Notes under the pieces: model-generated | The model's input: the letters and a program-made list of their open reading frames with translations, nothing else | Database searches by the model: none | Told to the model about the DNA's origin: nothing | Assembly: GCA_963754265.1 (NCBI GenBank) | Contig: CAVWFB010000015.1 | Span: forward strand, 1 to 64,000 | DNA length: 64,000 bases | DNA from: AC-32 sp963754265 | GTDB taxonomy: Bacteria > Actinomycetota > Thermoleophilia > Gaiellales > Gaiellaceae | Reading direction: 5' to 3' | Position numbers and translations under genes: made by a program | Shown here: positions 59,998 to 64,000 of the stretch, piece after piece | How positions within the stretch are numbered: the first letter of the stretch is position 1 | Layout of the letters: every line of letters begins with the position of its first letter

Positions 59998-60419
59998 TGA
60001 CGGGGCGCCGCAACCGGCGCAGCTCGCTGTCGCGTCTAAGGGCCGTGGAGGAGCGCGCCCTCACGATTCCGTCCGAGCTCGGGCGGGTCACGATCGCACC
60101 TGAGGCGATCGCGCAGATCGTCGGCCGGACTGCCTCGGAGTGCTACGGCGTGGTGGGGATGTCTTTGCGCGCGCCAGGCCCGCCGCGCGACCGCGTGACC
60201 CGGCTCCTGCCGAAAGGGAAGCCGCTGCGCGGGATCGTCGTCCGCAACGAGGACGGCGCCGTCGCCCTCGAGCTGTACGTGGTGGTGGCGTACGGCCTCA
60301 AACTGGCCGAGGTGGCGTCGACGCTTCGGTCCCAGGTGGCCTACGAGGTGGAGCGCCTGACCGGCCTGCGTGTGGCGTCGGTGGACGTGCACATCCAGGA
60401 TGTGAAGCGCTCGGCATGA
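59997..60419 (+). CDS. Asp23/Gls24-family protein
   Basis: Up to 140 residues of the alkaline-shock (DUF322) family: IPSELGRVTIAPEAIAQIVG, RTASECYGVVGMSLRAP, then ALELYVVVAYGLKLAEVAST and RLTGLRVASVDVHIQDVKRS. GTG 59997 sits at the end of the direct repeat; GTG 60045, which would give the usual length, is an alternative. Asp23-type genes are often next to fakA (yloV), as here, with a 4-base overlap. Confidence 0.88.
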   Translation: MTGRRNRRSSLSRLRAVEERALTIPSELGRVTIAPEAIAQIVGRTASECYGVVGMSLRAPGPPRDRVTRLLPKGKPLRGIVVRNEDGAVALELYVVVAYGLKLAEVASTLRSQVAYEVERLTGLRVASVDVHIQDVKRSA

Positions 60420-62002
60420 GCGACGTCGAGACCCTGCGCTCGCTCGCCCGCGGAGCGCTCCAGTCCCTCGAGCTGAGCCGGCAGCGAATCGACGACCTCA
60501 ACGTCTACCCGGTCCCCGACGGCGACACCGGCACGAACCTCGCCCTCACGACGCGCGGGATCGTGGAAGCGCTCGAGTCGACGGGCGCCACCGACCGGCC
60601 GACGCTGGCGCGCGAGGCGACGCGGGCGGCGCTGATGTCGGCCCGCGGGAACTCCGGGGTGATCCTGTCGCAGATCGTCCGCGGGGCGGCCGAGGTGCTC
60701 GGCGCGGCGGGAACGACGGACTCGGCCACCGTGGCGCGGGCCTTCCGCGGCGCCAGCGACGAGGCCTACCGGGCGGTGCGAAAACCCGTCGAGGGGACGA
60801 TGCTGACCGTCATCCGGGAGCTCGCAGCGGCCGCGGAGGAAGCAGCCGAGTCCGAGGTCGAGCCGTCCGAGCTTCTCTCGATCCTGGTCGAGCGCGGCGA
60901 GGAGGCGCTCGCCCGAACTCCCGAGCAGCTCGTCGTCCTGCGCGAAGCCGGTGTCGTCGACGCGGGCGCAGCGGGCCTGCTCGAGCTCGTCCGCGGGCTC
61001 GCCGCCACGGCTTCCGGCCGGCCGTTGGCGGCGCCTCCCGAGCGGCAGGAGCCAACCCTCGAAGCCGTGCACCTCGAGCCCTCGCGGTACCGCTACTGCA
61101 CGACGTTCGTAGTCGAGGGCGAGCAGCTCGACGCCGCTTCGCTGGAGGCGGAGGTCGAGGCGCTTGGCGACTCGCTGCTCGTCGTAGGCGATTCCGAGGC
61201 GCTGAAGATCCATGTCCACACCGACGATCCCGGTGCGGCGCTCTCGCTCGGAACCCGGGCCGGGACGATCGAGGCGGTCGAGATCGCGGACATGCACCGG
61301 CAGACCGAGCAGCGGGAGGAGCGGCTGCTGGCGGCGCTCCCCGGCGGAGCCTCGCGCTCGGGCGTGGTCGCGGTGGTGGCGGGAGAAGGGAACCGCCGAC
61401 TGTTCGCCGACCTCGGGGCGGGGAAGGTGATCGAAGGCGGCCAGACCATGAACCCCTCGACGGCTGACCTGTTGGAGGCCGTGGAGGCCGTAGGTGCCGA
61501 CGAGGCCGTGCTCCTGCCCAACAACAAGAACGTCCTGATGGCGGCCGAGCAGGCCGCGCGGGTGGCCGGGAGGCCCGTGCACGTCGTGCCGACCGAGTCG
61601 ATCCCCGCGGGTCTCGCCGCGCTCGTCGCGTTTCACGGCGAGCGCTCGGCCGAGGAGAACGCGGCCGCGATGCTCGAGGCGCTGCAGCAGGTTGCGACCG
61701 GCGAGGTGACCGTGGCCTCCCGCGACTCGAGCGTCGACGGGATCGTCGTGCGAGCGGGCGACTACCTGGCGCTGCTCGACGGCGACGCCGTCGCCGCCGG
61801 CCCGAGCTTCGACGAGGTGACGCGCTCGCTGCTCGACCGGCTCCTCGCCGAACCGCGCGACGTGCTCACGGTCCTCGCCGGCGAGGGCGCTCCCTCGCTG
61901 AACGGCGTTCTCGACGAGCTCGCGCGGAGCCATCCCGAGCTCGAGCTCGACGTGCACGAGGGGGGCCAGCCGCACTACCCGCTGCTGCTCTCGGTCGAGT
62001 AG
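60416..62002 (+). CDS. FakA-like fatty acid kinase (DAK2/YloV)
   Basis: A 528-residue protein. The N-terminal DAK2 kinase domain has DDLNVYPVPDGDTGTNLALT (nucleotide/Mg site), MSARGNSGVILSQIVRGAAE and VVDAGAAGLLELVRGLAA. Central and C-terminal FakA domains follow (YRYCTTFVVEGEQLDAASLE, LKIHVHTDDPGAALSLGTRA, VLLPNNKNVLMAAEQAA). FakA phosphorylates fatty acids held by a FakB (DegV) protein; a DegV gene lies 400 bases downstream. The gene overlaps the Asp23-like gene by 4 bases. Confidence 0.9.
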   Translation: MSDVETLRSLARGALQSLELSRQRIDDLNVYPVPDGDTGTNLALTTRGIVEALESTGATDRPTLAREATRAALMSARGNSGVILSQIVRGAAEVLGAAGTTDSATVARAFRGASDEAYRAVRKPVEGTMLTVIRELAAAAEEAAESEVEPSELLSILVERGEEALARTPEQLVVLREAGVVDAGAAGLLELVRGLAATASGRPLAAPPERQEPTLEAVHLEPSRYRYCTTFVVEGEQLDAASLEAEVEALGDSLLVVGDSEALKIHVHTDDPGAALSLGTRAGTIEAVEIADMHRQTEQREERLLAALPGGASRSGVVAVVAGEGNRRLFADLGAGKVIEGGQTMNPSTADLLEAVEAVGADEAVLLPNNKNVLMAAEQAARVAGRPVHVVPTESIPAGLAALVAFHGERSAEENAAAMLEALQQVATGEVTVASRDSSVDGIVVRAGDYLALLDGDAVAAGPSFDEVTRSLLDRLLAEPRDVLTVLAGEGAPSLNGVLDELARSHPELELDVHEGGQPHYPLLLSVE

Positions 62003-62015
62003 CGAGTCGTCGGGC

Positions 62016-62021
62016 TACAGT
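62016..62021 (+). promoter_or_regulatory. -10 element, receiver gene
   Basis: TACAGT with a 6-nt spacer to GTG 62028, 14 bases after the fakA-like stop. Confidence 0.45.
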
Positions 62022-62027
62022 CGGCTG

Positions 62028-62405
62028 GTGAGCGAGCCGATCCGAGTCGTCCTGGTCGAGGACAACGAGGTCTTCCGCGAGGCGCTCGAGCTCCTGCTCG
62101 GCCTTCGTGACGACATCGCCGTCGTCGCATCGGTCCCGGACGGCACCGATGCCGCGGCCGCCGCAGCCGAGTTCACGCCGGACGTCGTGCTGATGGACTA
62201 CCGGCTCCCGGGGTTGGACGGCGTCCAGGCGACGCGCGCCGTCCGCGAGGCCGCTCCCGAGACCGCGGTCGTCTGCCTGACGGCCTCGGCCAACCTGCGC
62301 GAGCGCGATGCCCTGATCGAGGCGGGCGCGGTCGATTGCCTGCGCAAGGACCAGGGCCTCGAGGCGATCGTGGAAGCGATTCGCGCCGCTGCTCAGGCGG
62401 CCTGA
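62028..62405 (+). CDS. Stand-alone response-regulator receiver domain
   Basis: A 125-residue REC domain with no output domain. The acidic pocket is VVLVEDNEVFREALELLLG, the phospho-acceptor Asp is in PDVVLMDYRLPGLDGVQATR, the switch Thr is in VVCLTASANLRERDAL and the conserved Lys in DCLRKDQGLEAIVEAIRA. All catalytic residues are present. No histidine kinase is in the window. It lies between the FakA-like and DegV genes and shares one base with the latter. Confidence 0.92.
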   Translation: MSEPIRVVLVEDNEVFREALELLLGLRDDIAVVASVPDGTDAAAAAAEFTPDVVLMDYRLPGLDGVQATRAVREAAPETAVVCLTASANLRERDALIEAGAVDCLRKDQGLEAIVEAIRAAAQAA

Positions 62406-63268
62406 TGGAGCTCGACGCGAAGAACACCGCGATCGTCGTCGACTCGACCGCCGACTTCCCGGAGGCACCGCAGCGCTTCGCCAACTGGCGCGTCGTGCCG
62501 CTCTATGTCCGCTTCGGCGACGAGAGCTACAAGGACTACCTCGAGCTCGGTCCCGACGAGTTCTACGCCCGCCTCCGCTCGGCTGCGCAGACACCCTCGA
62601 CCTCGCAGCCCACGCCCGGCGACTTCCTCGCCGCGTACGAGGAGCTCGGAGGATTCGAGCGGATTCTTTCGGTGCACATCGCCGGCAAGCTCTCGGGCAC
62701 CATCGAGAGCGCGCGGGCCGCGGCGCGGGAGCTGGGCGGCGACCGGATCCGGGCTCTCGACTCGCAGAGCGCATCGGCGGCGATCGCGATGCTCGGCCTG
62801 GCGATCCAGCGCAGGCTCGAGCGCGGCACCAGCGACGAGGAGGTGGACGCGCTGGTCGAGCGCTACCGACGCGAGGCGGGACTGCTCTTCACCGTCGACA
62901 CGCTCGAGTACCTCGCCCGCGGAGGCCGGATCGGTCGGGCGCGGGCCTGGGCGGGCGAGCTGCTCAACATCAAGCCGATCCTCACCATCAAGGACGGCGA
63001 GGTCGTGCCGGTCAAGCGGGTGCGCGGAAACCGCAAGGCGTTCCTCGAGTTCGAGTCGGCGTTCACCGGCTCGACCCGCGACGCGCCGACGCTGCGGGTC
63101 GGGATCGCGCATGCGGACGCACCCGAGCGGGCGGATGCGCTCGTCGAGATGGTGCGGCGCACCCGGCCGGCGGCGCAGCTCGAGCTGGTCACGAAGCTGG
63201 GCCCGGTTGTGGGCGCACACGCCGGCCCCGGCACGATCGGCTTCTTCTGGTTCGACGATGTCGCGTAG
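62405..63268 (+). CDS. DegV/FakB-like fatty-acid-binding protein
   Basis: A 287-residue DegV protein: IVVDSTADFPEAPQRFANWR, SQPTPGDFLAAYEELGGFER, SVHIAGKLSGTIESARAAAR and LEYLARGGRIGRARAWAGEL with NIKPILTIKDGEVVPV. DegV (FakB) proteins bind a fatty acid and present it to FakA for phosphorylation. ATG 62405 shares a base with the receiver stop. The pairing with the upstream FakA homologue makes that role likely. Confidence 0.92.
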   Translation: MELDAKNTAIVVDSTADFPEAPQRFANWRVVPLYVRFGDESYKDYLELGPDEFYARLRSAAQTPSTSQPTPGDFLAAYEELGGFERILSVHIAGKLSGTIESARAAARELGGDRIRALDSQSASAAIAMLGLAIQRRLERGTSDEEVDALVERYRREAGLLFTVDTLEYLARGGRIGRARAWAGELLNIKPILTIKDGEVVPVKRVRGNRKAFLEFESAFTGSTRDAPTLRVGIAHADAPERADALVEMVRRTRPAAQLELVTKLGPVVGAHAGPGTIGFFWFDDVA

Positions 63269-63281
63269 CCGCGTCGGTTCC

Positions 63282-63287
63282 TAGACT
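63282..63287 (+). promoter_or_regulatory. -10 element, recG
   Basis: TAGACT with a 6-nt spacer to GTG 63294. Confidence 0.5.
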
Positions 63288-63293
63288 GGCCGC

Positions 63294-64000
63294 GTGCCCA
63301 GAGGCTTTGCCGGAGAGGAGGCGCCCGGAAGCTGGCCACGGCTGCCGGGGACTCCGCGACCCGAGAACGCGGAGCGTCCGGTGGTCTCGCTTTCCGGCGT
63401 CGGCCCGGCCCTCCAGCAGAAGCTCGCCAAGCTCGGGCTCCGCAGGATCCGCGACCTGCTCGAGCACCGGCCGCACCGCTACGAGCAGGCCGTGCCGGAG
63501 CGGCCGATCGCCGACCTGCTGGCGGGGGAGGAGGCGGCAATCGCCGGCGAGGTCGTCCGCGTCTCAGTCCGGCGGCCGTCGCGCCGGCTTGCGATCGTCC
63601 AGGCTCGCGTCGCCGACGGCAGCGACGAGATCACCGCGGTCTGGTTCAACCAGGCCTGGCTGGCCGAGAAGCTGCAGCCGGGCACACGGGTGCGGCTGCG
63701 CGGGCAGCTGAAGCGGAACGAGTTTGCCGTCCGCTCCTACGACCTGAACGGGGTCTCCGCCACCGCCGACTTCGCGCCTGTCTACCCGGCGAGCGAAGAG
63801 GTGCCGCCCAAGCGGCTGCGGACGCTCGTCGAGCGGGCGCTGCCGTACGCGCGCGACCTGCCCGACGCGCTCCCGGCGCCGCTGAAGGTCCGCGAGCGGT
63901 TGCCCCTGCGCGCGGACGCGCTCGTCGCGCTCCACAAGCCGCGCTCGGAGGAGGAGGGCGAGGAGGGGAGGCGGCGCCTCGCCTTCGACGAGCTGCTCGT
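63294..64000 (+). CDS. recG: ATP-dependent DNA helicase RecG, N-terminal part
   Basis: Translation from GTG 63294 is open to the right edge (235 codons). It shows the RecG N-terminal helix-hairpin region VVSLSGVGPALQQKLAKLGL and IRDLLEHRPHRYE, then the OB/wedge domain IAGEVVRVSVRRPSRRLAIV, DEITAVWFNQAWLAEKLQPG and YPASEEVPPKRLRTLVERAL. The helicase motifs lie beyond the window. RecG reverses and remodels stalled forks and Holliday junctions. Confidence 0.92.
   Translation, partial: MPRGFAGEEAPGSWPRLPGTPRPENAERPVVSLSGVGPALQQKLAKLGLRRIRDLLEHRPHRYEQAVPERPIADLLAGEEAAIAGEVVRVSVRRPSRRLAIVQARVADGSDEITAVWFNQAWLAEKLQPGTRVRLRGQLKRNEFAVRSYDLNGVSATADFAPVYPASEEVPPKRLRTLVERALPYARDLPDALPAPLKVRERLPLRADALVALHKPRSEEEGEEGRRRLAFDELL

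Overview
The window is very GC-rich, densely coding and free of rRNA, intact tRNA, CRISPR arrays and insertion sequences. It reads as a chromosomal segment of a high-GC actinobacterium. An F420-type (Ddn-like) oxidoreductase, an actinobacterial Vms1-like release factor, abundant GTG starts and many apparently leaderless genes support this; a deep lineage such as Thermoleophilia (Gaiellales or Solirubrobacterales) is my inference, not something the sequence proves.

Layout. 1-3.5 kb: a class I/II aminotransferase cut by the left edge, then a membrane-anchored NERD nuclease-like protein and an HNH endonuclease beside a tRNA T-arm-like fragment (a possible small defence islet), then an F420-type reductase. 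3.5-4.05 kb: two intrinsic terminators and a 37-residue Lys-rich protein. 4.05-9.8 kb: EamA permease, an MFS permease fused to a cyclic-nucleotide-binding domain, a glyoxalase-fold protein, the release factor, an ECF sigma/membrane-partner pair and a frameshifted DUF1996 gene. 9.8-15 kb: typA and an operon of lipoprotein, divergent Nramp homologue and two PRC-barrel proteins. 15-22.8 kb: a sugar cluster (ROK regulator divergent from ABC binding protein, two permeases, GH4 glycosidase, BadF-type kinase, MsmK/UgpC-type ATPase). 22.8-30 kb: dnaE, small metabolic genes and a second sigma/membrane-partner pair. 29.9-33.4 kb: a long noncoding stretch with a candidate structured RNA, lgt, scpA, scpB and a Cys-rich small protein. 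33.4-38.4 kb: GYD protein, a frameshifted pseudouridine synthase, a phosphoesterase broken by many frameshifts, and a PhoX-like protein.

38.4-49 kb is core metabolism and cell-cycle genes: trpS, aroF, tyrA-aroA-cmk-der-gpsA, a DUF3352 lipoprotein and metK. 48.9-50.5 kb is a metal module in which a DtxR-like regulator and a ZIP transporter diverge from a perfect palindrome. 50.5-59.7 kb is priA-def-fmt-rsmB-rpe followed by the riboflavin genes ribD, an 82-residue gene, ribE, ribBA and ribH. 59.7-64 kb is rpmB, an Asp23-like protein, a FakA-like kinase, a lone receiver domain, a DegV/FakB-like protein and the start of recG.

Three signals run across the window. First, about twenty genes have a TANNNT -10 box 6-8 nt before the start codon and no Shine-Dalgarno sequence, the pattern of leaderless mRNAs. 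Second, a palindromic element recurs before der and ribD with compensatory stem changes. Third, frameshifts are confined to 9.4 kb and 34.1-35.7 kb, and the dense second patch looks more like local sequence error than gene decay.
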